From NCBI GenBank assembly GCA_037447655.1, contig JBBHKE010001895.1:126001-173704 (forward strand): 47,704 nt of DNA. The letters are read 5' to 3'. The translations under genes were made by a program, and so were the position numbers. The number at the start of each line of letters is the position of its first letter. Within the stretch, counting starts at the first letter, position 1. The stretch comes from Zygnema cylindricum (lineage: Eukaryota > Streptophyta > Zygnematophyceae > Zygnematales > Zygnemataceae). Shown one piece after another: positions 33,777-46,103 of the stretch. The notes beneath the pieces were generated by a model that was given only the letters and a program-made list of their open reading frames with translations, made no database searches and was not told where the DNA came from.

Positions 33777-36700
33777 AGATGCGGCCACCTTGAAATCTGC
33801 AAGACGAGTAAGGGATCTTTCTGAGCTTGGTGAGTTTTGTACCGACTGGAGCTAACTCATGGATAATTTATCTTTTTCTTTTGCCATTATTGAGCTGCAA
33901 ACGTATGCATATCTATTGGTTATGGATAATGTAGGTTTTTTTGGGGCATTACTTAGCTGCAATTTTATGCGTTTCTGTTCATATAAATGAGAGTTTTATT
34001 CATATAAATGAGAGTCGAGTTAATGAGATTTATGCAAATGAGATTTATATAAATGAGAGTCAAATGAATGAGATTCATATAAATGAGAGTCATATAAATA
34101 GAGTCAAACGAATGAGATTCACATAAACGAGAGTCGTGTGCTGCATTCTTAAATCTGGATCCAATCATTTTGTAGTTGACACGTGTTCTTCTCGCAAAGC
34201 CTAGCGAATTACCTTCTTTGTTCTCTTTTTCTCTTACACTAGTATTTAGTGAATGGAAAATTATTCCCAGTTTTTATGTTTGTTCACTCTTTTTTTTCAC
34301 ATTGAGCTGGTCTCAACCATTTCATATTCAGGTGAATTTTCTCAGATTCTTCTGCGCAGGACCATTCTCATTTTTCTTTTTTATTCTCTCCATCTTAAAC
34401 AAATGATTAGGGGGGTTTTTTCTGATGAGAAGAAAAGGGCCTGTTTATGTTTTTTGGTTGAGCAGCATCCATTTTGGAAAGTGCGAAGAAGACACTTCCC
34501 GTGGTGGTGGCGGTGGTAGGAAAAGTTGGATCTGATACTCCCATAACATGGGAAGGCAGTTCACTCAAGGGGGTCATTGTGGAACAGACGGTAATGTTTT
34601 TTATTGCATATCGTTTTATTTGATTTTATTAATTTCATATAAAAATTTATAATTTTTATGTAATTTTTTTATGTAAAATCTTTATTGTTTTTGTATTAAC
34701 GTGGTGGACATGGCTACATTTTGAGTTTACGTGTGTGTGTGTGTGTGTGTTTGTGTGTGTGTGTTTTTCGTAAGAGGTACAAAAATACATAAAAGTTACT
34801 TTTTCTAAGGGGCACATTTTGTTGGTAATATCTGGTAAATTTTTATTTAATTTTGTTTTGTTTTTTTGCGAGGTTTTTTTCTTTCAGGCTGAACGGCATT
34901 TTTTGAAGCATAGTGAAACCGGGTCGTGGGTGCAAGATTCCGTACTCATGGTGGCCACGAGCAAGGAAGTCCCATGGTACCTGGTGTGACTATCTGCTTT
35001 GTTTGTCAATGCCTTAAGAACCGAATGAGTTGTCATGAAACGACTAATAATTTACCATGAACTGGCCATTTTCTTGTCATGAAATGACTAATTAGCTGAT
35101 ATGAAAAAGCCAATTTGTCATTTTGAAATGGAAAGCATGAGAACTGTTTTTAGTATGTGATCATGAGTGAATGTTATCTGTGAAGGATCATTTCTATGAA
35201 CTCGAGAGGGGTTTAACGTTGTATGTTGTTTTTGATTAAAGCAAAAGTAGATTGTTTCTGCGCATGTTGGAGGAAAGTCATTTGCGTCCTGTGTGTTTTT
35301 GTCGCGGGAGTAACTGATGGTAATACGGTTAAGTCATTTTCTTTGTTTTTGGAGATTCAATTGTTTCTTTTGTTAATATTATTATTTCACACATGTCCAT
35401 TAGTGTGATGGAGAAAATTCCAGCATTTGTCGCAGGATTCTAAAATTCACCACACGTTTTAACATTACATCCTCAAATGTAAAATAATTGAGCAAGAATT
35501 GTGAAATTATTGAGCAAAAGTAGCCGTCCACCGACTGTTAACACATGCTCTAATGTTTGATGAGTGGACCAGGAAGATGCCAGTGGGAAAGTCATGGTTG
35601 TAGGAGCCCGTAATGCACTTGGACTTGATCTCCCTGTGGCCAGTGAAGTCTTTGAGGAGTGCCCAAGTTCTCTTGTCCGAGGCACATTGGATTACCTACA
35701 GGGGCTCAAGGTGAGTATCATTTGCGCCAATGCAGGACTGCACTTGACAATCGTACTCACTAGGATTGAAAATGACCAGCTGATTTATTATGCTTCTTTC
35801 GTAAACAAGCAGGCAAAGAGGGGATAAAGTACTTATTCAATTTTTAATAGAGGGGAGGGAATGTAAGTGTATTTTTGCGTAATTTATCCCTGAAGCAGAC
35901 ATTTCATTGTCGAGACAGCAAAACCAGTTCGAGCATGTACACAGGTGTTTAATATGTTAGCCGCTGTACTTTCTAATATCTGTTCCTTGAATTGTGGAGC
36001 TTTAGATTGATTCCTTCGTGTTGTAATCTTCTGGGGCATGCAGCAGATGCTCGGTGTGAAGAAAGTTGAAAGAGTTCTTCCAATCGGCATGCCCCTTACA
36101 GTTGTTGGTGAGGTATGTGACCTTATCAATAATCCTTTTTCCTTGTATTTACGAGTTGCTCATACTGCCACCTCCTTCCCTTCTAGTGTTTTACCAGCAC
36201 GTTTTGAATCATGCCAATGAGAATTCCCATGTATTATGTATAAAGCTCCAAGAATCATGTGATCGCCAAATTACTTTCCCTGTTTTACACTTTTCTGTGT
36301 ATTCACTTCAGTCATTGCCAGAAGGCTTACTTGAACAAGATTAGGGTGATCGATGTTAAGGTTATTGTAGAATTCAGGATTAGTAAAGACTTTTGTCTAA
36401 AGAGATCTCAACGAACTGGTTGATTAGGCATTTATTCAGAGTATATTAGGAGTAATGTTGGGACAACATGGCTCATCTCAACAAGACAAAGCTTGATGGG
36501 CAGTGAGTTTGCCAAGTTGAATAGGATTAGGCACTTGTGGACATTTAACTGGAATGTTTGCATGGTAAGTGTGTTTGTACTGTTCACTGTTGTGCCTTTA
36601 TCTGAGGCCTTGTTAACTTCCTCTGCGCAATTAAGGTGCTTTTTTTGTCCGTGGCCTGAATGAACTCTTACCAAGTATCAACTGGCAGTGGGGAGGAAAT

Positions 36701-38911
36701 GAAGGTTGTGCACTTGCAGTTAGTGAAATTTTGATAAGATAGTGAAGGAGGAGAAACCAATGACCAGTGCATGAAAACTTTATTGCTTGCCGGTTTGTGA
36801 GGGAACAGGCTGTCCGAGATGATCTTGGCACGGTTCGAGTACAGAGACCCCAGAAAGGGCCCTTCTATGTCTCGACCAGGAGTCTCGAGCATATAATATC
36901 TACACTGGGAAGGTGGTCAAGGTGAGGGTCGGCACTGTAAGCTGAAGAGGTAAAGGTCTATAGATACAGTTGGTGGTTTGTTTGCTTCTTCATTACTGGG
37001 TGCATTATGGGTCCCCTGTACAGGCCATATTACTTACCTCTTTTCTAGGATTAGCCAATGGGACGGATGTTTAAAATCTAGAAACATTTCAATTCAGTAA
37101 CTTCAATAGACGATTCAACATTTAGTTACTGAAATGAATGAGTCCAAATCTAGTAACGCAAATATACTATTCAAAATCAAGTAATGTAGATCAACGAAGG
37201 TGCTTGATGTATTTGAGTATTTCGAGTAACGCATTTTGCATCGAATTATTTTGCAGGTTGTATACATGGCTTTCGATTGGCTGTACGGCCATGGGTGTCT
37301 GGCTTCTCGCCCGACACACTTTGCACCGAATGGGAGAGAAGCGTCGACGTCAAGCGCTTCGTCGCAGGTACATTTGTTACTGTGGACAAAATTTCCAAAT
37401 ACATTGGTTACTTCTCTGCTTTTGTTGAAGACTTGAGCTTTTGGATGTTTTTCAGAAAACTTTTTCTAATAATTTTGTTTCATTAATTATTTTCCTTCAA
37501 GTGATGCGGGAAAAGAGTCGGAATTTGTTAACCAGTGCTAATTTTTGTCTTATAACTTTTTGTGCAGAGTGCTTGAAGCTGCAGCTGAACAGCAACTTGC
37601 AGAAGGTTTGCACTCCAGTGCCTTTTTGTTTCTTCTATGCTTTTTTTTTAATTTAAATTGAAGATTTGGAAATCCAAATTGACACGTGTGCTTATTATCA
37701 TCGTTACTCCAACATCAAAAAAGGCACAGAGCCTAGTCAACAAACATGTTGGAGTTGAATTCTTTGTCAACATGAATGAAGATGCTGTTCTATTGCAGAT
37801 GAAGGAAGGAGTATTCTAAGATCTCATAGGAGTTTAGGTTCACTAAGAGAGTTTAGACTCACGAAGAGAGGTTAGGTTCAGTAAGAGAGTTTAGGCTCAC
37901 TTTGAAAAGTTAGGTTCGCTAAGACAGTTTAGGTTCACTGAGCCCGTGAAATTGGGGGTTTATTCTGTGGGTTTCTTGCAACCAGGTCAGCGACCATCCT
38001 CTGACGCTGATGGGGAAAAGGTGGATACAGTCCTTCCCGATCTCTGCGTCATCTGCCTAGACCAAAAGTACAACGTAGTCTTCTCCCCGTAAGTTTTTGG
38101 TCCCACGTATCTTGATCTTTCCCATCTTTCAAATGTTTTCTTTTATTCCTCCTTGGTTTTTGCCAATGTTCACCAACTGTTCTGATTTGGCCAATGTATC
38201 CGCCCTGTTTTAATCTTGGACTTCAGCCACAAGATAAAAATGAGTCAAATGAGTTGAGGCTCTCAGAAGTGTGGAGGTATGAATGCATAACGCAAACTGT
38301 ATTGTGATGGTTGTCGTATTCATCTATATTTTTTTGTAGTACTCTGTAAAATTACCAAAACAAAAAAAGAGAAAAAACATGTATACTGAACGAAGTACAT
38401 AGTGTTCGGTAGTGGTGTCAATTTTTGACTGAAGATTATATAACTCATGCTTGGAATATGTTCGTTTTCACCTTTTTTCTGTTTTACTCACTGTATTTGT
38501 TGCACATAAAACCGTTGTACGGTAATAGGCAGTCAAAATGCGGATTGTATTATGTCTGTACATCCACATACCTTTTTGATAACTTTTGAGAGTTCAGTCC
38601 TCAAGTCGCCTGCCGTATCTTCTCGGTGGTGAAGTCCGAGATTAACAAAGAGTGTATACACATTGCCTTCTCCCCCTCCTAAGAAAAAAGTACACTTGAG
38701 AGTCTTTGCTTGTTAATGATTCAAGAGTCTTCCTTGGTCCATGCTAATTTTGGCGATTGGTGTACCGGAGCTGACCCCTTAGATTTTTTTATGTTTTCTA
38801 TGGGTCAGATGCGGTCACATGTGCTGCTGTTCCCTCTGTTCCGCTCAACTGAGGCAGTGTCCGTTGTGCCGTCGCCATATTGTTCAAGTTGTTCGAGCAT
38901 ATCGCCATTAA
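33777..38911 (+). CDS. SP1/SPL1-like RING E3 ubiquitin ligase of the chloroplast outer envelope (5' exon missing)
   Basis: Ten GT-AG exons: 33777-33829, 34466-34590, 34888-34983, 35573-35710, 36047-36112, 36809-36921, 37257-37367, 37568-37605, 37986-38088, 38809-38911 (TAA). Phases agree throughout, giving 314 aa after the missing start. SP1 removes chloroplast import-channel (TOC) proteins and so tunes protein import; paralogues act on related organelles. Visible: the GRDAATLKS-type start, the intermembrane-facing region (GKVGSDTPITWEG, GVIVEQTAERHFLKHSETGS, SKEVPWYL, LVRGTLDYLQGLKMLGVKK, KGPFYVSTRSLE), a membrane segment near 198-218 (LYTWLSIGCTAMGVWLLA), and a C3HC4 RING at 267-301 (CVIC, CGHMCCCSLC, CPLC) ending VRAYRH. 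About 28 N-terminal residues, normally the first membrane segment, are not located. SP1 against SPL1 cannot be told apart. Confidence 0.93.
33985..34135. repeat. Intronic minisatellite (CATATAAATGAGAGTC type)
   Basis: About 8-9 copies of CATATAAATGAGAGTC alternating with (A)AATGAGATT words, inside the intron between exons 33777-33829 and 34466-34590. Confidence 0.85.
34732..34765. repeat. (GT)n microsatellite
   Basis: A GT run with one TT break, in the intron before exon 34888-34983. Confidence 0.9.
37826..37942. repeat. Intronic minisatellite (GTTTAGGTTCACTAAGAGA type)
   Basis: About six copies of a ~20 bp unit GTTTAGGTTCACTAAGAGA with small changes, in the intron before exon 37986-38088, some 45 bp from its acceptor. 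Confidence 0.85.
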
Positions 38912-41648
38912 TATTGCATCCCTTCCCATGAAACTTACACTGTAAATATGTTCAAATTCATCTACAACTAGAGCCAAATGGTTCGTTGTATTCAAGAAAC
39001 CAAGAACTGAAGATAAAAGTGAACACAAGTGGAGACATAGTGATGACATAGTGTAAAATTTCCCGACAACCGTGTACGATTTTATGCGTTGGTACTCGTG
39101 TGTGTGGTGAGTAATGTAGCTTTATTTGATAACTGAGAGACGAAGAAGAGTCTATTATCTATTAGGAATCATTCAGAGTTTTTTAAGAACAGAAAAGGAT
39201 GTTTATGGTAGAGGATTAAGATTGAGATGGTTTTCATAGACAGTTTTTTATTCACCCAAGGGCTTCAAATGGTCAGAAAAAACTGTTGTTAGGAAGGGAA
39301 CAAAACTCTGTAGGCGGATTTTTTGCAAGTCTTGGTGCGTTAGAAAAGGTTTTTTCAGAGATGTTTGACTTTGACATATACATATGTCGATGGTGTGAGC
39401 GTGTTACATTTGAATCTCACATCTGGTTGTTTGATTATTATGTTTTATTGCATTTTACCATTCTTTTCTACTGGGTGAGTGAGCACAGCTCCTTATCCAG
39501 GGCAGCTTTCACTCGGAAACTTGGGCTGAATGTGGAATGTTCAAGTTGTTAGCTTTTTTGTGCTTTTTTGTTTTGACTGGTAGAAGGGCTAGTCATTCTC
39601 TTAAGTAGTTTGTTGGTGTGCTGTGGCAATAATTGTTTTTTTCTGCTCGCACTTTTGTTCCTGGTGCATTTATGTGGGGGAAGAGTCATAACTGCCTCGA
39701 TCTTTAGAAATTTCTTGAGATAATTTCAATATTTTTGTGTCTCAGTTGTGAAAATAGAGAAATTGAGATTTAAGTGTTTTTGATATTTGGAAAGGTGAGT
39801 TTTAGGAGATCAATCTCCTGCTTTCCAAAGTTGCACTTGCTAGGATTGATGGATAGGGAATGTTGCTGTGATTATGGTTGTCTGAATTATTTTTTGCATG
39901 ATTGGTTACAGGCAGGTGGAATAATGTCTTGACTGTCCAGAGTTCACGATTTTGACCATTCAAATCTTAAGTAATGATTTTTCTAAGGATGTGAAATAAT
40001 TTACATGTCAGCGTACTGAAATGTCATATATAATAGTCATCAAAATAAGATCTAATGGGCAGTTTTGTGCTCAAATTTCAATATAAACCAGGTACCAGAA
40101 GGATATAATTTTAACTCATACGCAGAATGCACCCAGAAGGAGGGGGGGAAGGGGTGGGGTGAAATGTGGGAATAAATGTGGGATTAAATGTGGGAAGAAA
40201 ACAAAAAAATGTTCGCAAAGTTCCCTCGTTTTTTCCTTTCATTAGCGTATATGTCATTTTTGATGAGGTGCTTATTTAATGTTTACTTTTCCTTCGTCCT
40301 TCCACAGAAAATTGTTCAGAAACTGCTGTACGTGAGATTCTCTATTGATGATTTTCATAAATGTCTAATTTAGTTCTTTAACATGCCGGAAATCTGATGT
40401 TTGGACAATCCAAAGTCTGACGATTGAAAGCTTTTCCCCCGAGCAACTGCTCAACATTTTATTTGTACATAGTGGCTGAGAATTCTTGAACGTATAGATT
40501 CCTACCCAACTAATCCCATGCAAATGTTACAGATGACATATGAAGATATGCTTTGAAATTTTTGGGTGCTTTTCATGAAGGTAGTGGATTTTCTTTCCCG
40601 TCACAAACAGCTGGGAGTACCACTTCTTAGCTGCACTCAACACACCATTTGTGGAAAACAGACTTCTTGAAGAAATCTGAATGCTAAAAAAGCATTAATA
40701 GGTAGTAATAGCCATTAGTATCTGAGGAAAAACAAGAACAACTCAATATACATTATCCATCCCTGATACTTCTAGTATCATCATAAGCATCAATAAGCTA
40801 GGGTATGAACTAGAGACCTTAATTCTAATCTAACAACTGTTGGTTTTGAAATGTTTAAACAATTGGCGCCATGAAAAACATAGGTGTCTTTGACATGATT
40901 TAGGTTGGAGGCATTTATTTCGCAGCATAGTGTCATTGGCACATAGCCAATAAATAGTCATTAAACACTGATCAATGAATCATGTAGTCTTACACTACCA
41001 TTTTAGTTATGCAGTGATGATAAACAACCACAATAACCACACTTGTTTCATCATCCTGATAACATCGCAGTTCAACTCACTAAACCTGCAAAGAACCCGG
41101 AAACTGATAATGAAAACCAGCTGTTTGGCACTTCATAACAAAACTGTTGGCAAATTCAACAGAGCCCAACCAAGTCACAGTAGTGTTAAAAATCAATCAC
41201 TTGCTCACTGTTTTATCGCTGTACACATTAACAGATGGGAGAATAAAAAATGCTTCATCATTTCCAATCACCGTTGATATGTTGACAAACCAAACAAACT
41301 GCACAAACCCACTTTAGCACATACATACACTATGCAAAAAATAGCACAAAAACTACCTAAAAAGAAACTGAAACTGACATAACTCTTTCCGCACAACACA
41401 CACTAAATGAATAGCCAAGTTTCACTGCACTCTGTGCATAAAGCAGTGAAGCCTCCTCGTCTGTATCTCCTCCAAGTAACGACAGCAGAGAGAGGAACGG
41501 AATGGAACAAAACAAAAAGTTAACTTCAATTATTTTCACCCCACCGCATGGGGCTCCGAGCCGAATAATCACAAAATGGGACAAAACCTTTCATACATTG
41601 TGAAGATGGTCCTGTTCACGGACATTACAGACCAGATAGTGATTTTTT
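38912..41648. other. Intergenic region between convergent genes
   Basis: Lies between the stop of the SP1-like gene and the stop of the DUF760 gene and should hold both 3' ends. No further gene, RNA or TIR element was recognised. A G-rich run is at about 40140-40160. Confidence 0.55.
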
Positions 41649-44600
41649 TTAAAGAATGTTAACATCAGCATGAAGACTAAATGTTCGACTAAGCTCCAAG
41701 CGATACTCCAGAGCTCGCATATGATGGCCCAGGAGCATACACCTGCTCAAAAGCCATAATAGAAGACCGTAAGTACTCTTGTCAGCAACCCTAGACTAAA
41801 TTAATCAAAAAATATTTGTAAGATCTTTCTGAAAGACCTACACAGGTTATTTCAGAATGCTATCAAACAGATTACAAAACTAAAAACATCTCTTCTTCCC
41901 ACGGCTCGCTAATTTAGACAAACAGGGATCTTCCTAGATTTTATTTTTAAGGCAGACCCCGGACGAAATAGCCAGAAGTTATATTGGCTTTTCAAACATT
42001 TCTCGAGATTTCAACTCCAGATGCTGCCGAAACGCAGCATAGGAGGGAGGCCTCACCAGGACAGGTGTCGACCTATGAAGGAGGAAACTTGAGCCAATAT
42101 ATCATCACCCTGTTTGGCTGCACGCCCCAATTGAGACAGACAGCAAACAACCGGCCAAACCAACCACCAGAAATCCACTTCCCGACAACACAACCAAACA
42201 GACACCCGCGTGTCAGTTCAAACTCTCGCGGTTAGTCTCTTAAAGGAGGAAATGGACACACACCAGAAGAGAAGTCGAGCGAGGTAGTCTCGGCTTGCAG
42301 AAACGGTAGCTTGGAACTGAAGAGGAACATTCCCCGGTAGATCTGTGTCAGCTTCGTGCTCCCAACTACCCGACATAGAACCACTACTTGTGGTACTGCT
42401 ACTGTTTCCTCCTTGGGAAGATCCTAAGGGAGTCGTTCCCCAAACAGGACTCAGGCTTCCAAGCAGTCCATTAATAACTTGCTGAATAACATCCTCCACC
42501 TCAGGTGATGTAGGCTGAGAGAGCTCGGCTACCTGCACATGAAAATCCAAACCCCAATATCACCAGTAAACGTCAATTTCAATCGTCATTGGTAGTCATA
42601 GGAAACCTGAGATGATATTGCTGATGGGCCACAAAGAATCATTCAAATAGGCATATATCATAATAAGCATATAAGTTCATATATCATGATTGCAGGCCAC
42701 CCAATAATAAATGACAACTTTAATCGAAAACATCCATAAAACAAACAGACCTTATTCTAAAATCATTAACTAGAGCAAGCATACCAAAGGCAATGTTAAG
42801 AGATGTGCCACGAAACAAACCTGTACCCAAGACCATTATATTCAAAAAGAAAAAAAGGGGGAAAAACTGTGAAGGAACACTTAGTCAAAACCTGCATAAA
42901 TTACCACCCTAGAGTTAGTAATAAACTCCCCACCATCTTCAGAGTTACTAACCTTGTCCGGATCAAGAGACCGCAAATAGTCGAGCACTTCATTTTGATC
43001 ATCAGCAACCATATTATCTACCTCCAGCTCTGCAAGAGTTTTTTTGCAACTCTCCAGCTCCTGCAAAAGAACACAATGGACTTGGTATATTTGAAATACA
43101 ACAACAGTACAGCCAAAGTATGAACCCCAAAAGAATGACTGGACATAAAGGGGAGACGAAAAACCTCCACGTAGCCATGCTACAGAAGGTCCCCATACAA
43201 TATTGCCTACTCTTTGTCCATGAAAAGGACCAATTACTTGTTCATGAAAAGGATTGCTTTCGATATCATTTCAAAAGAAGTCAAAACAGAAAAGAGCATG
43301 TGTGCAGTCATAAAGAATTATAAAACAGCAATTACCAAAGAACCATAGGAAGCACACAGCAACTTAAGGTCAAACACGATAAAGAGCACACACAGTTATG
43401 ACAGTTCAGACAGCCACAAATCCTACTGTTGACTGGAGAAGGAAAATAAAACGAGACAGTAGAACAGAACAGCTAAAAGAAGCCGAACATAATAGGTGAG
43501 AAAGACAGGAATAATAAAAAGCAGCTCGGCAATTGCAGTACTAGTTTACCTGCAATCACCACAATCAGCTTCAGAATGCAAAAAAAGTGTACCTGTGAGG
43601 CAGCTGTCAAATGTGACTGCAAACGCTGAATATACGCCAATGCCTCAGGTGAAAGGTCCCCAAGCCCTACAGGAACATCAAAACCAGAAGGACCAGCCTC
43701 ATCGTCTTCTCTCCTACACGCGCTAGACTCAACAGGTTGCACATCCCTTCTAGACTCCAATTCCAAAATTGAGTTAAAGGATTGGCCGTCTCCCGGTTCC
43801 CTGCCTATTTGTGAGCTTCCTTCAGAATGTCCTACTTGACATACATCAGAAGCATCTGAGCTTAACTCCAAAGAGCGTTGCAGACACATTCGATACTCGG
43901 CATTCCTGAGAGTGTATCTGCAGATAACAAAAGGAAGTAAAAAATCAGAAAAGTTTCTGAAACAATCGGGATGCATGAAGCGAGACATATGCGAAGCATA
44001 CCAAATGAAGTTTGAGGTGATGCACAAATAACCAAACTGCTAAACTCATCAAGACTATGTATGTACTGTCAGAAGAAACCGACAAAAAAAAAAGAAAACA
44101 AAAGCTACAAACAGCCAAAGATTGCTAAGCGGTGGAGAACTTAAAGATGTGTGAACTCACCCTGTCATCATGGCTGACACCAACAACCGAGCAAGAGGTT
44201 CTCTCTCCATTTCAACAGATATGTGAAACTGATCTGAAGGAAGTATCCCCAGCATGCCTGAGATTGTCCTTTTCATGGCGTCCATACTATTTACTGAAGC
44301 ATCTTTACTAATATGGCTGACATCAAGAGGCTCAATCTCCTGAATGAGGCTCAAAAGGACCGATCGATCCCTTGGCTGCAACGACAGAAAAATTGTTTTC
44401 CAGTAAACACCATCAGATAAAAGGAAGGCATACAACAACCAGAAAAAGTTAATAACTCTCCAACCACAACCACAATTGAAACATTACAAGCTAAATTGGT
44501 TGGCAACTGCATGGCATGTCCGACCAAAGGCAATTCCTACCACACTACCACTGGTTTCTTTTTGTGCTAACCTTTTGCATTGGCCCTTTCCTTTGCTGGA

Positions 44601-44976
44601 AGCGTTCACTTGCGCTGCTATCACTCTCAGCACCTTCCCAGAAACTTCCTCCAACACCTGGCAACAAAGATAATATGCTCCTATATCTGTCACTCCTAAT
44701 CCCGGCCGTTTTCCTTCCTCTCCTTAACTCCTCCCTTCCTAAGTCTTCATGTAAACACCCTACGTTACTGCTAGCCGATGAATTGCAACCGGCTCTCGTA
44801 AACCGACTGGTTGTTCTCCTTTCTAGTTTATAAGAGTTGCTTTGGAGCATACAAGTTCCTCCTCCACTCCTCCTTGAAAGGATCACATCTTCTACATTTG
44901 AGGCATGCGACGTAGATGTGATGCTAATCTTACCATAAACAACAAAAGAGGTTCCAGATGGCATACATCCAGCCAT
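41649..44976 (-). CDS. DUF760 protein, Arabidopsis At5g14970-like
   Basis: Complete: ATG 44976, exons 44976-44572, 44375-44161, 43917-43593, 43060-42953, 42532-42264, 41742-41649 (TAA at 41651-41649), all GT-AG, total 1416 nt and 471 aa. An in-frame stop precedes the ATG. The N terminus is Ser/Arg-rich and acid-poor early on, which would fit a plastid transit peptide (inferred). First conserved block: LLSLIQEIEPLDVSHISKD, DAMKRTISGMLGILPSDQF, LLVSAMMTGYTLRNAEYR. A variable acidic linker follows, then a coiled-coil-like LSPEALAYIQRLQSHL ... ELESCKKTLAELEVDN stretch, DYLRSLDPDKVAELS, and the second block PEVEDVIQQVINGLLGSLSP, VSASRDYLARLLFWCMLLGH, MRALEYRLEL. These match DUF760, a plant family of unknown biochemical role (one branch is called UV-B-induced or seed-maturation-like). 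Identification rests on recalled family text. Confidence 0.93.
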
Positions 44977-46103
44977 GGTCAGACAACCTTCTTTTCGTTG
45001 AGTTTATGAAGAAAGCAAAAATCTTAAGACAAAGGACGACAATGGACAGTTAAGAAATGTTCCTTCAAAAAGCCTTCTGTAGGAGAAAAGCCATGGCTGA
45101 ATTCAGGAAGGAATGTGATAAGACTGAGGACTGGAAGTGAAGCAACCTCAATTGTCCACCAACAGAAAAATAAAGATTTGCAGTAAATCAAATCGGAATG
45201 AGTTCAGAAACCCTTTCCTAGAGAAAGAGATTTCAGATTTCTTTTACTTTCAACCCTACACATGCTAACGCTTCCAAAAAGTACCTACTGTAATACTGTA
45301 CTGTATACCAGGGCAACAGTTTTAATGTACTGTTTTCGTTTATGCTTTCATTTTGGTACGGTTCACATGCTAGAAACGTGCAAGATACTTGTTCTACTTC
45401 CATCGTATCTCGATTTAACAACGAAGCACCGCAAGCGACGCGCTACCTGTGGCGGGGAGGCTTCCTAGAGGATCGGCATGACACACGGAAATGGTGCATT
45501 ACACGCGTGAAGGGATGTCAACAGTTAGCCACCTGGCACACCTTTCGTTCTATTGGTTCTAGTGTCCACGCGTCCAGCCACTACGACTGCAGAACATATC
45601 TTGGACTAGGTTGTCATTTGACGACAAAATCCTGTACGAATTCGTACAGGTCCTGAAACGACCTACGCTATGCTTCATCAGTTGCGCGTTCTCATGTGAA
45701 CGTCGTTGCATCCGACAGATCTTTCTGCCAGCATGGATATTGTTCGCGATTCGTCCTTTCGCTTGCTGAAAGCCTGAAACGGGCAAATAATTGTCAGAGA
45801 CAAAAGATACGTCCAAAACTGCTCCCATGTGTACCTTGTACATCACTGGACGGCTATAGCAGCATTAGGCTATTAGCCCGCAATCATTATGGCATGGCAT
45901 AGTGGTCAGTGATGTATGGTTCAAAATTACAAATACCATATGGTGCTGTACTGTCAGGATGATGCATGGCACATCGGCATTCCAGTAGGAACTTGAACCA
46001 TGTCATCTACATGCAATCATATTTGATGTTCATTTCCGCCTTTTTTATGGCTGCCTTGGCGAACGCTATTGCAACGTGTTACGCTAAAAGAGTTTGTGCT
46101 CCC
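44977..46103. promoter_or_regulatory. Shared upstream region of the divergent DUF760 and TatD genes
   Basis: A 1.1 kb gap separates the DUF760 start (minus) from the TatD start (plus). It must contain both promoters and leaders. A near-palindromic GTACGAATTCGTAC lies at about 45635-45648. No TATA box could be assigned with confidence to either side. Confidence 0.4.

Noticed and set aside
45966-46103. Upstream in-frame extension of the TatD protein
   Set aside because: It would add about 46 residues before the conserved H-x-H; family members begin close to that motif, so the ATG at 46104 is preferred, though a leader is not excluded.
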